From: Bactrocera neohumeralis
Lineage: Eukaryota; Arthropoda; Insecta; Diptera; Tephritidae
DNA length: 64,000 nt
Direction of reading: 5' to 3'
Assembly (NCBI RefSeq): GCF_024586455.1
Contig: NC_065921.1
Location: 71,425,528 to 71,489,527, forward strand
Positions 10,600 through 20,969 of this stretch are shown in pieces; the stretch's first letter is position 1; each line of letters opens with the position of its first letter. The translations under genes were made by a program, and so were the position numbers. Under the pieces are notes generated by a model. It was not told where the DNA came from and did no database searches. It saw only the letters and a list, made by a program, of their open reading frames with translations.

Positions 10600-12265
10600 A
10601 AAATGGGAAAATAGATCTCAGACACCTCTGAGGAGTATTGAAGTTAATTTTCCCTAATAAATAGGAACAGTAAATACCTCCATTAATTACATTGAAAACA
10701 GATGAAAGGCAGAGAAAGGACCGTCGACTTTCCAGTAATTTAATATGTAAAAGCAATAAACGAGATGTATACGATGGTATTGGGTCAACAAACTTTAAGG
10801 AGCGGAGAGCAAATTTAAGAAAAATTTTTTAAACTCGCTCGATTCTATTAATTGACGATATGCAATATGGTCTCCAAATGAACACTGCGTACTCCGAAAT
10901 GGAACGAACAAAACATGTATACAGTAATTTTAATGTGTAGGGGCCGAACACAGAGAATGATTTAGAAGTGATATAGTTGATGTGATTACTGAAAGAAAAT
11001 CTGTTGTCAAAGTTTACCCCAAGATCTTTGATTTCAGTAACGCATTTTAGGACGCAATAAGAAATATTGTAACTTGAAGGTAAGATGCTACGTCCCCTAC
11101 CATAAGAGATCTGTGAACATTTATCTAGATTCAGAAAAAGCTTCGATTTCAGGCACCAATCATAAAAAGTATCATTATCACACTGAACTTTGAATACATC
11201 TTGTGAGTTTTTGATTATTGCGAAAATTTTAAGTCATCTGCATGTAACAGAAAGTTAGCGAAAGAGAAGCAACAGGAAATGTCATTGATAAACAGCACAA
11301 AGAGAAATGGATTCAAGACGCTTCCTTGTGGCACTCCCGAAGACGCAATGAATGAATCAGATGACACTCCATCGACACTGACAACACATCGTCTATTGTG
11401 CAGATATGATTTAAGCCACTGCAAGAAGACGGAGTGAAACCCTAAAGATGATAATTTTTTAATTAGAAAATTATGTGAAACTTTAGCAAAGGCTTTAGAG
11501 AAATCTGTGTGGACACAATTTACCTGGAATCCAGCGGAGAATGCAGACATGCAATAAGCGCTAAAAACCGCTTTGATTGGCATTAGTTATTGCTTTTACT
11601 GAAAAAAATAATTTACTTTTAACATAACAATCAAAAATTTTCGAAATAGTAGAAAGTTTAGAAATAGGCCTGCAATTGGAGACTACATCCTTTCTACCAC
11701 CTTTAAGAATAGGGGTAATGCATGTCAATTTCCAGTCGGAAATAAAATTCGCAGTGGTGAGAGACTTATTGAAGACAAGCATGAGAGGATATACCACGGC
11801 AGTACAATTTTTTATAAGTACAGGCGGAAGCCCATTCAGATCCGATTTGGAAGAAGACTTAATATCACAAATAGCCTTGGCAATATCATCCTGTGAAAGA
11901 CACACTGAGCCAAAATTTATGGATGGAGAGTTATCAGCTGAAAAAGTGGAACTAGAAGCAGGATCATTGTGTACATAATTCGATTTGAAAAATTCAGCGA
12001 ACAAATTGTAGATTTCGACCGGAATGCGTGCCGACTTATCACCCCAGCGTAAAGCAGAGGGAATGGCCGAACACGCTCTTCTAGATTTTACAAAGTTCCA
12101 GAAGAACTTAGGGTTCGACTTAATGTTAGACTCTGTGCTGTCAATAAACCTTTTATAGAGAAACTTATCCAATTCATTAAACAGTTTTGTGTAGTGCTGA
12201 TATTGAACAAAGGAAACATGAGTTTTAGTTGAAGAGAATTTTCTGTAGTATTTATTTCTGAGATT
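10600..12265 (-). pseudogene. CR1/jockey-like LINE reverse transcriptase remnant
   Basis: Two overlapping minus frames (12172-11561 and 11583-11215) encode an RT. The first has NPKFFWNFVKSRR, DIKSSSKSDLNGLPPVLIKN and CRPISKLSTISKIFDCYVKS. The second has VNCVHTDFSKAFAKVSHNFL, a palm block reading GVPQGSVLNPFLFVLFINDI, and HADDLKF at the active-site box, where F/YADD is expected. More RT thumb sequence continues to about 10600 through stops. A frameshift near 11570 and loss of the segment between ANQSGF and the next frame disable it. The D-A-F-x motif reads DFSKAFAKVSH, so the family's conserved D after F is gone. Confidence 0.85.
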
Positions 12266-13039
12266 GTTTATTGGTTGTTGTATATTTATCTATTGAAAGT
12301 CCAATTTCTTAACTAATTGAAGAATATATGGTCGTTTAGACAATGATTTTCACAAGCTTCTCTAAAAGCGAATTTTCGAACAGTAAAATCATTCACCATA
12401 GACAGCAACAGATCCGGACACTAAGAAAGTTTTCTGGTCTAGAAATTTAACTGTTCAAGAATATGTTTACAAGCGGAGTTTTAAAAACTAAATTTTTTTT
12501 CGGAGATATAAGTATCTTGCTGACTCAGCCTCCAAACTGGTTCGGCTAGTTCGAGAGATTTTAAAATAGTTTTACTCGAAGTTGCCTTTTTTAAAACGAT
12601 ACCCGGTGGTTTACCTGAAATTTTTATAGAATTTTCTGACTTGTCTATCTCTGGAGCTATCCATATCCTCAAAATGGAAGTTTAACTATTTTTAAAAAGT
12701 TCGAAGGAGTCAAAAGAGGTGGTACAAAAATGTTTTTTTTTTTGCAGGCAGTCGTCTTCGTGAACATTTTTTTTCAACTTTGCACGAAAGCTCATTTTCA
12801 GCTGAAAGTAACAGTTTTCCCTCTTCAGCCAATTTAATATTTCTTTTTGCGAACTTTGATGATCATTGTTGATGATTAGTGGGTCTGAAGAAACCAGCAA
12901 TGTTCACAAAAGACCTTGCATTGTAGTCAATCTAGAAATTTTTTGGAGGTTGATGCCTCTGGAACTAACAGAAATCTTTTGTGCGCGTCTCTAGCTCCGC
13001 CTGCAACATCATTCCCAATTGGAATTGCTAGACTTTCCA
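12266..13039. other. spacer, no recognised gene
   Basis: Minus-strand ORFs at 12900-12682 and 12672-12481 read through K-rich sequence. They faintly suggest decayed transposase but match no motif I can name. Confidence 0.3.
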
Positions 13040-13260
13040 TTATATCTGTTCCATGAATAAATATTTTTTTGACAGATGGCGATATGCAGTTTCCCATGTG
13101 TTAGTATGAAAAGCCATGCGTAAGAAGTAGTAATTTAGCCACTTTCCATCACCAGTAACTATTCGTATTAGATATGGATTGATTTTTTTGTGATTCAGCA
13201 GAGATTTGGAGAATGAAATTCGCCTCATGTGATTTCGCATTAGCTCTTGTGGCACCCATA
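13040..13260 (-). pseudogene. mariner transposase fragment
   Basis: The minus frame reads PQELMRNHMRRISFSKSLLN followed by YLIRIVTGDGKWLNYY. This is the segment leading into the first catalytic Asp of mariner (family form: VTGDEKWI), with E changed to G. Nothing else of the element is recognisable around it. Confidence 0.65.
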
Positions 13261-14979
13261 TATCGAGCTTCTATGGTTTATCCGCTAGGACTCAACAATT
13301 TTACCGATATTTTCAGCAACTCGCCTGCTCGAAATTAATAATGTGTTGAATGTTTACACTTCATCTGAAAATAAGTTTGACTCGCTTATGGCATGCCTTG
13401 TTATGTAATATTTTTTACCTTCTGCAATTGTTTTTTGGTGAAAACAATCAATTCCGTATTTATGTTTTTTGTATTCGAAAAGTCAAGGAGGTCTCTCTAT
13501 AAAAGAGAGAGCAAATAGGCATCGATTGCCTTATACTGCTGTAGTGGAGAAAAGAGCACTTGCAAAAAAAACTCGAGATCGTTCAACGGGTGGCGCTCAT
13601 CAGCATGTGTGTTGCACTAAGTTTCACTCAAACCATGGCACTTAACGCCTGAACTCTTTTAAAAAATCCTTTATTTACTGTTTTTAGTTAGTCTATCATA
13701 TTTCTATTGTATTCTTGCTAATGTGCCGACTTCAAGTCAAGAAATGGAACTTTCAGATTACCTTAGACTTAGGTTGATCATTTACTCATCTTGATTATGG
13801 GCTTGTGCCTCGACGATGTTTTCTCTCGCATATTTTGTTTCGTCCTCCCATATTTGAAGTTTTTAAGCTCGATTTATTTAGAAAAATTTAAAATTTCTGT
13901 TCTTACTATTTTAGTGAAGGTGTCCCTACCTAGAAGAGTGAGTAATGAGATATTTGATAAGAACGTAGATCTTTTGTGTTTACAATTACGATTTTATCGA
14001 CATAAATTATACTATATATAAGTCTATAAGTTCCTGGAGAAACAGGAGTGGGTTTGAAAAACTAATGAACTTAAGTTTTCAAAAAATTTTTATACTACTC
14101 TTCAATACTTTTCTATTAGCGATAAAGAAAAAACAAAAAATTATGAAATCCAGAAACATATTAGAGAATAGTCAAAACATATAAAATAACACGTGAAATT
14201 ATAGGGAGCTAGGATCAAACGATCACAAATCCTATAAAATTAAACCCGAAACTAGTGGTCGAAAACGTAAAACCAACACAGCTCAAGATTCATGCATAGT
14301 AAATCCAACAAAATGATGTCCTACAGCCCTTTGAACTTTCCAGTTCTTGAAATTTGTTGAAGCACCAAAAGATGTCCACGAAAGGGTCCATTAATAATAA
14401 AGATTTCATAGAGGCCTTAACCCAGCAAACAATGTGAACAGGCGAAAGCAGAGTGCAGTTATTTGGAGAGGAAGAGTTTAGGACCGTCGGCCGGCATATA
14501 CAAAATATAATCCAAGAAATACTAACAGATAAGTAGATAATTTTGCAAAGCAAAAAACAATCGTAGTAGGTTGAAAACAGTTGGAAACGAAAGTAAAACC
14601 AGTTTACGAGCGATCTGACGCCAGGAAGGTGGAAAAAACATTTTATCTCGATTTTCGGCAAAACTACGAGTGCTATTGAAAAACTGCTATTGGAAACAAT
14701 GAAAAGATCTGCAACTTTTATATCAACACCTCAAAATTCGAATGTTCAAGCTTTAGGCTTTTTTTTCGATTTTATCTTGTAAAAACCTAAAATTTATTTC
14801 GAGAAATTTGGTGCAAAATTACCTTCTTAAGTCTCAAGCGCAACATGTTTTATTGAAAATGTTAAGAACCTTATTTTGACTTCATATTGAAAGCAAAAAA
14901 CATTAATTTTCAATCAAAAACTCGGATGTCAAAATATGAGAATTAATAGGCCTTTATCAATTAAATCCAAAACCTTCAA
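13261..14979. other. AT-rich interval, nothing recognised
   Basis: ORFs at 13791-14021 (+) and 14661-14290 (-) have no recognisable domain or initiation context. No repeat family from elsewhere in the window was spotted here. Confidence 0.4.
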
Positions 14980-15690
14980 AGCTGGAGTATTCTCTTCCAT
15001 CCGGACAACATGATCTAGACACAGCAAAGACTGCGAGATCTTGATTCGGTGAACTTTTCAATGCCTTCACATATAACTCGCACAGACCATTGTTCCATCG
15101 ATTCATCTATTTGTTTCGGTCAATGCATGAATTTTCCGCAAAACCTTTCTCTCGAACACTCCTAAAGTCGTCTCATTAGATGGTATCATTGTTCGCGTCT
15201 CTGCACCATCTAGTTCAGGATGGGAATGTTGAACAATGTTTTTAGCTGGAAAAATGTGACAAAGTTCATCTTGTCAATATAAAAATAAAAAGACCCAATA
15301 AGTTGAAGTTCCTGATTATGCAATCGGAGAAAACAAAACTAACGACGCGGTTATTGAGGCCAGTAATATCAATATCATCGGCATACGCCAGCAGCTGTAC
15401 ACTCTTATAAAAGATGATACCTGCTCGATTTAGTTCTGCAGCTAATGAACGGCTCGGAGAGGTACATACTTCCCGCTCCAAACGGAGCTTTTGGTGTTAC
15501 TCAACGTCAACTTTGCGGGGATATCAAGCGGCATAGAGGCAGTTCCTTTTCGTGCTGCCGAAGGCGGCTTGAAAATCGACGAAGAGATGGTTAGTGTCGA
15601 CCTTCCTTTTACGGGTCTTTTCCAAGGTTTGGCGCATGATGGAAATCAGCGGAGTTAGTCCAATTCAATTAAAAACAGAAACTATGGGAG
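14980..15690 (-). pseudogene. LINE remnant (RTE/jockey-like, GAA-tail family) with internal deletion
   Basis: Minus-strand sequence contains the RT active-site box VQLLAYADDIDITGLNNRV (15266-15481) and an upstream block in which the GDPLSC-type motif is decayed. Downstream pieces at 14980-15250 correspond to the C-terminal GAEAWTM and LRWLGHVVRM regions seen at 32800-33060 and 61400-61620. The segment joining them is missing. Several frameshifts, so dead. Confidence 0.7.
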
Positions 15691-15855
15691 AGCAGGTGTG
15701 TGTCATACACTGAGTGCAATATGTAGCTGAAATGGCTGTACAGACATGATAAAGACTCGAAACATAGGGCTAGAAATGAAAAAAAAAAATTATTTCATAG
15801 AAAATGTATAGACAATCATAGAGAGTAGTGTTGCCGCAGACTAACGCATGCTAAT

Positions 15856-16071
15856 GATTTATGGCACACAGTATATGTTGGATCTTCTTGAACTGGTCAT
15901 CGCAATTCTATAGCTTCAGGTTTCTATGTTTATATATTGCCTAAGTCAATAAATAGCGTCAAATAAACCCGACTATATGGTTTATTTGACCATATTTGTT
16001 GACTAAGGCAATTTATGAACATAGAAATAGAGTTGACATGTTCAAAAAGATCCAATAGTGTGCCATAAATC
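15856..16071. repeat. long foldback hairpin (arms about 114 and 93 nt, 9-nt loop)
   Basis: The left arm (15856-15969) begins GATTTATGGCACACAGTAT and ends CAAATAAACC. The right arm (15979-16071) is its imperfect inverse complement, beginning GGTTTATTTGACC and ending GTGTGCCATAAATC. Paired blocks include GGATCTT(C/T)TTGAAC, TTTCTATGTT(T/C)AT, ATTGCC(T/)TAGTCAA and GTCAAATAAACC. The left arm carries about 20 extra bases. It could be a foldback/MITE-type element or the source of a long hairpin RNA. No transposase-derived sequence was recognised inside. Confidence 0.85.
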
Positions 16072-17086
16072 AAACAAAAAATACTAATTATATAACGCTC
16101 ATTATCTGTGAAGCACCACGTGCAAGAAATTGCCAAAAACAAATATGATCAATCATGAGAACAAAGAGAAATATGTCTTGGCTTATGCGATACAACTTTA
16201 GCGGCATGTCTTAAAGCCAGGCTAAGAACAATAATAAGAATTTCAATTCCACCGCCAACATGTAAAGCAAACGTAAAGAGCGTATCAAGAGAGAAACAGC
16301 TTACATTCAGCGCTGAATAACCACAGAGAGGCTTGCTAGTTTGAGCGCGACTCAGAAGCTATTCATACCAATAGACTGTGCTCAGCAGAGACACCACGTT
16401 CGCAAGTGCACAACTTTACATACAATTTTGTACATAAATATATATGCTTATGTGTTTATTATGTTTATCTGGAGTCTAGCTACTGACGTGGAAATCAGCT
16501 TTTGCCAGAAGTCATTCAACCTGCCGGCGAGCGCTTGCACTTACAACGCTGTTTCAGAGAGACAATGGCAAGGTAATTGTTTCATATACATATTTACAGC
16601 TGTATGCTAGTAAATTTCGCAGTCAAGTAACTGAAAGCAACAACAAAAAGCAGCATATAATCAACTAGCGCTTGCTGATCAGCACGCTGAGAGAATGAAA
16701 TGAAAAGTCAATGTTAAAATTTTATATAAAAAAATATATAATAGAAAAATAGCAATAGAGTCGCCGGTGAGCTCCATTATGTGTGTGTGTATCGCAGTGT
16801 GTTTATGCGACATATAACTCTGCGTGGAGTGCTGTTGACGCTCTGTAGGCTGCTCGGGAGGTTAGTGAGCACAGCTGTGCGGTGGTTATAGCAACAGCTC
16901 AAGCCACCTTTCTTTTCCAGCGCCTGTTTATTCAGTAAGAAAACTACGCCGGCAGTGAGAGGGCGACTAAAAGAACGGCTACAGCTACAGCCAGCTAAAA
17001 ACACTTGCCATACAATTTATAGAATATACTAGACCTTCTTTTTTGGAGTAAAGTAAAAGAGTAAAAAAGCCATCGCAATTTCCGCA
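16072..17086 (+). promoter_or_regulatory. 5' flank and probable 5' UTR of windbeutel
   Basis: No repeat from other parts of the window is recognised here, so it probably contains the wbl promoter. A TTCAGTA string at 16931-16937 fits the fly initiator (TCAGT), with a weak DPE-like GGGCGA about 28 bases later and no TATA box at the right distance. An alternative TATA-like TTTATAGAATATA lies near 17017-17029. Neither is proven. A (TG)n tract lies near 16780-16795. Confidence 0.35.
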
Positions 17087-17884
17087 ATGCAAACGGCAAC
17101 AAAGTACCTGAGATACGCACAGCTTCTTGCCAGTGTTGTGCTCGTGGCCTGTGTGACCACCGCGGCGGCCAGTTCCTGCGCCGGCTGCGTGGATTTGGAT
17201 GAGCTGAACTTCGATCAGACGATTGAGCGGTTTCCCTACGCGCTAGTCAAATTCGATATCGCCTTTCCGTATGGCGATAAACATGAGGCCTTCGCGGCAT
17301 TCTCGAAAACTGCGCACAAAGTCACGAAAGAGCTGTTGGTGGCCACTGTCGGTATCAAAGACTACGGCGAGAATGAAAACAAAGAGCTGGGTTTGCGATT
17401 TAAAGTGGACGATAAGAGCTTTCCGGCTATTCTGCTCTTCAAGGCTGGCAAGTTGGAGCAGTTTGTGCGTTTTCCCACACACTTGGATGTGACATTGGAC
17501 AATTTGAAGCAATTTGTGACGCAGCACACGGATTTGTATATCGGACGCGACGGTTGTCTGAAGGACTTTGAAGAATTGGTCAAGAAATATGCCAACAAAG
17601 CGGATGACGAACAAGCGGCGTTGATAGCAAAAGCAGAGCAAATGTTGCAGGGTGTAGCAGGCGATGAGACGAAGTCGGCGAGCGCCAAAGCCTACCTGGT
17701 TTATATGCGAAAAATCAATGAGAAGGGTTACGATTATGTGGAGGATGAGACCAAGCGGCTGCAACGTCTGAAGGCTGGCAAGGTGACGGATGCCAAGAAA
17801 TTGGAATTGCAGCGAAAACTCAATATACTGGAGGCATTTCGTGTGAACAAGCTGACGAAGTTGCAGAGCAGCGATGAGCTCTAA
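17087..17884 (+). CDS. wbl: Windbeutel, ERp29-family ER-resident protein
   Basis: A 265-codon intronless ORF. Residues 1-29 form a signal peptide (hydrophobic LLASVVLVACVTTAAAS). The mature protein starts near SSCAGCVDLDEL, with the CAGC motif at residues 31-34 corresponding to CTGC in Drosophila Windbeutel. A thioredoxin-fold domain follows (about 35-150), including VKFDIAFPYGDKHEAF (54-69), VATVGIKDYGENENKELG and the cis-proline of FPAILLFK (P113). From GRDGCLKDF (C157) to about 255 is the all-helical ERp29 C-terminal domain, with AYLVYMRKI and KLNILEAFR. The protein ends SSDEL, an ER-retention signal. The start is supported by an in-frame TAA at 17054-17056 and the family length (257 residues in Drosophila, from memory). 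In Drosophila the protein is needed in the ER of ovarian follicle cells for Pipe sulfotransferase to reach the Golgi, a step in embryonic dorsoventral patterning. That role is inferred here from homology. It is the only host gene I can support in the window. Confidence 0.96.
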   Translation: MQTATKYLRYAQLLASVVLVACVTTAAASSCAGCVDLDELNFDQTIERFPYALVKFDIAFPYGDKHEAFAAFSKTAHKVTKELLVATVGIKDYGENENKELGLRFKVDDKSFPAILLFKAGKLEQFVRFPTHLDVTLDNLKQFVTQHTDLYIGRDGCLKDFEELVKKYANKADDEQAALIAKAEQMLQGVAGDETKSASAKAYLVYMRKINEKGYDYVEDETKRLQRLKAGKVTDAKKLELQRKLNILEAFRVNKLTKLQSSDEL

Positions 17885-18239
17885 ATCCAGGGCTACAAAC
17901 AGTGCAGACGCTTGTAGTATTGGCATCAAGCAGATAAAAATTAAATGAAGTGAAGTGTTTTGAAGCCATGTACAAGTGCGTAGACATACATACATATGTA
18001 TGTACATACAAATACAACAAAAACGTAATGTAGTTATTTAAGTGTGTGTGTGACGGGACAAAAGCGGCAATAACACAACAATTGAACGGTGAAAAGCGTT
18101 TTTAATGCGTAGCTTTGTGCTTAGACTAAATTATATTAGTTAATACATATGTATGTATGTATGTATGTAGATATGTATGTACACAATAGTTTATTTTCGT
18201 TTCATTTAATAAATTATTTGTTAGATTTATATAAATAAA
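17885..18239 (+). terminator. wbl 3' UTR with polyadenylation signals
   Basis: After the TAA at 17882-17884 comes an AT-rich 3' flank. AATAAA hexamers at 18208-18213 and 18234-18239 are the best poly(A) signals. Two microsatellites of the ACATACATATGTATGT type lie at 17985-18010 and 18146-18182 within the presumed 3' UTR. Confidence 0.55.
17985..18182. repeat. TACA/TATG microsatellites
   Basis: ACATACATACATATGTATGT at 17988-18007 is a palindromic tetranucleotide repeat, and (TATG)n recurs at 18146-18182. Similar tracts occur near 9305, 29720, 38275, 50285, 50515, 54815 and 63515. Confidence 0.85.
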
Positions 18240-18559
18240 CCGTATGTATGTGTGCGTATTTTTGGATTTCAATTTTTTGTTGGTAACCCCTGGTTTGTTG
18301 TGCCGCCAACTTGTTAGAATTCTGCCATGGTAACCAGTTTTTGGTATACCGTTGCGTATGGCAATAAACCGAAAGCAAATAATTCGGCAATCCGGCAATA
18401 TTGTGCTGCCATAAAAAGGCTTTGAGCGTTCACTATGGCATTATAGCTTTCTTTAGGTAACAATAAGTAAGAAACAAGAAAACTGCGCCAAAGCCATAAT
18501 ATCGGCCACAGAGGCATTTTTTATAGCATAAAAATAATAAAAATATATTTTTTCTGATT

Positions 18560-19790
18560 TTGATCGTTCAGTTTGAATAACATGTTACAAATATGTATCA
18601 TTTTGGTAGACCACTTTTTACCATTTTTCCGCTAGACACATTATTCCATCAGTGTAAACCTTTTCTGGCTTCTCGGCGAAAAACTGCGACAAGTAATTTT
18701 CACAGGCTTCTCTTTAAGCCAACTTTACTCCATTAAGGGAGTTCTGCATTGACCGAAACAAATGGTAGTCCGATGTTGCAAGGTCAGGGCTATATGGTGG
18801 AAGCAACTAAATTGTCCACCAAGCTCTGCCAGTTTTTGCCGAATCATCAAAGAGGTGTGTAGTCCAACGTTGTTCTGATGGAAGACGAAGCGCTTTCTGT
18901 TGATCAGTTCTGGCCGTTTTTTTCGATTGCTTGCTTCAATCTTATCAGTTGTTGACAGTAAAATGTAGAATCAATCGTTCGACCAGGCTGGAACAGCTCA
19001 TAGTGGATGATTCCTTTGCAATCCCAGCAAACAGTCAGCATAATCTTTCGATCGTGGCTTCGCGACCATTTGTTGATCTTCACCACTCTTGGACCATTAT
19101 CTTTTTCGTACATTATTGTCGTATTTGATCCACTTTTCGTCTCCTGTTACCATTCGCTTCAGAAATGGTTCGATTTCATTTCGTTTCAGCAAAGAATCGC
19201 AGATGTTAATTCAGTCCATTAAATTTTTCACAGACAATTCATGTGGCACCCAAAGATCGAGCTTCTTTTTGTAGCCAGGATTTTTAAATGGTTCAAAACC
19301 GTTTGATGATGAATGTTAAGTTCCTTAGCGATGTCATGGCTGCTTATGTGATGGTCCTGGTCAATCTTTTCCATAATTTCATCGACTTTTTCAACGATAG
19401 GTCGAGCAGAGCGAGGTGCATCTTTCACTTCGAAATTTTCAGAACGGAAGCGAGCAAACCATTGTTGTGCCACACGAACAGTTACACCATCGTCTCCGTA
19501 AACTTCACAAATTTCGTTGGTGACTTGCGTGGCATTCTTCCCTTTTTTATACAAAAATTTCAAAAATCTTTCAAATTTCTTCATTATTTTCACTCATTTT
19601 TGAACAGCTGTAACTTTTTTTCAACTTCCCCGAATTTAATTTTTTTTTGGTTAAATGAAGCTTAAAATCTCACCTTTCCTACAAAATATAGTATGACGCA
19701 ATGTGATTGGTAGTACTGGAGATATACGACTGCAACGTCATCTATTGACAAAATACAAAAAGAGTACCCAATATATGCTCTAATAGTCCG
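18560..19790 (-). mobile_element. mariner element, pseudogenised
   Basis: Minus strand, N to C: the frame 19593-19228 has a helix-turn-helix with EICEVYGDDGVTVRVAQQWF and DIAKELNIHHQTVLNHLK. Then come VTGDEKWIKYDN (first catalytic Asp, about 19130-19150), WDCKGIIHYELF and VFHQNNVGLH (about 18866-18884). In the last, the second catalytic Asp of HxDNARPH is Asn. PPYSPDLATSDYHLF follows (third Asp, about 18781-18810). Stops and at least one frameshift separate the blocks. The right terminus is near GTACTCTTTTTGTATTTTG read inward (about 19770-19787). It lies 0.3 kb downstream of the wbl poly(A) signals. Confidence 0.85.
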
Positions 19791-19985
19791 ATCTGGACAA
19801 TTTTTTGGAGATTGAAGTGGAGTTTGTTTTGGTTAGTAATCCTTGTAAAATTTCTTGAAGGTCCCTGGCCAAATGAAAAACGCTTTCCATACAAGCATTT
19901 GATTCCGATTGCTTACTTTGTATGGCAGCTATATGATATTGGAGGTGGTTCCGACAAATGAGCGTCTTCTTGAGAAGAAAAGTAA
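19791..19985 (-). mobile_element. family Y (DINE-1-like) fragment between two mariners
   Basis: The minus strand matches the internal part of family Y: CATACAAGTTCTTG-like and TTGTCGGAAC-like blocks, AACAATTTCTTCGG-type sequence and a CATATAGCTGCCATACAAA-type block. It is bounded by the mariner ending at about 19790 and the DD41D element starting at 19986. Confidence 0.65.
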
Positions 19986-20964
19986 CGGGTTTTTTCAATA
20001 GGGACGCAACAAAAGTAGACCGATAAAGACAGCAAACGACGCCATATTTTTCCCCACCGTTTTGACGTTTCCTTTCAGTAAGGTAGCCATTCGATCAAGG
20101 AAATACGATCCAACATTGAGTCGAAATTATTGAAATTTACTACCAAAATTCGAAGTCAGTGTTCTCAACTTTAAGAGCGCTATGTCCAATTTAAGGTCAT
20201 CATAATCGTACTGTCAGATCAGCAATTGAGCGTTTAGTGGAAAAATTAGAATCCACAGGCACATTACAAAATGTTTCCAGTGCCAATGAGACAAAGAAGT
20301 GCGCGTAGGGGCGAGAATATTGCTGCCGCTAGCGCATCAATTGAGGAAGCCCCAAATCAGTCTCTCACACGTCGTTCTCAGGCGTTGGGCATCTCTGTGA
20401 CGTCGTTGTGGCGAACTTTGCGAAAAGATCTTGGCCTACATCCTTACAAGATCAAATTGATGCAAGAACTGAAGCACCACCTGATCGTCGGATGTTCGTG
20501 AATTGGGCTGAGCAACAACTTGAAAATGATCCGGATTTTCATCGAAAAATTATCTTCAACGATGAGGCTCATTTCTGGCGGAATGGCTTCGTCAATAAGC
20601 AAAATATGAGTTATTGGTTAGGCAGCAATCCACACGTTCTCCATGAGTTACCATTACATCCTAAAAAATCAAGGTTTGGTGCGGTTTAAGGGTCGGCGAT
20701 GTTATTGGACCGTACTTCTTCCGTGATGATCAAGACCGGCACGTTACTGTGAATGGGAATCGCTATCGTTCAATGATAACCGAATATTTTTGGCCCCAAT
20801 TGGATGATACGGACTTGGACAATATGTGGTTCTAACATGACGGCGCCACAAGCCCCACAGCGAATGTCACAATCGACGTTTGGTGAACGTGTTATCTCAC
20901 GAAATAACAACTCAATTGGCCGCTTCGGTGATGCGCTTTTGTAGAACTCTTATTGAAAAACCCT
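19986..20964 (+). mobile_element. DD41D mariner-like element with both ends, catalytic region deleted
   Basis: Terminal repeats: left CGGGTTTTTTCAATAGGGAC, and the right end read inward AGGGTTTTTCAATAAGAG. The ORF fragments at 20271-20501 and 20408-20689 give the helix-turn-helix (RRSQALGISVTSLWRTLRKD) and first catalytic motif (FNDEAHFWRNGFVNKQNM). The second motif is decayed (HDGATSPTAN after a stop). The third motif (DLTPLDFFLWG in the family) is missing: sequence jumps from RVISRNN to GRFGDAL. At least three frameshifts. The relative at 34841 also lacks the third motif. Confidence 0.85.
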
Positions 20965-20969
20965 GTACA

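Noticed and set aside
11561..12172. A long open RT-like frame that could be read as a host gene.
   Set aside because: Its motifs are those of a non-LTR retrotransposon. The next half is frameshifted and the active-site box is altered.
17243..18007. A 254-codon ORF antisense to windbeutel.
   Set aside because: It overlaps the wbl coding strand in a fixed phase and mirrors its codon use. The product is Leu/Gln-rich with no domain, so it is a shadow of the real gene.
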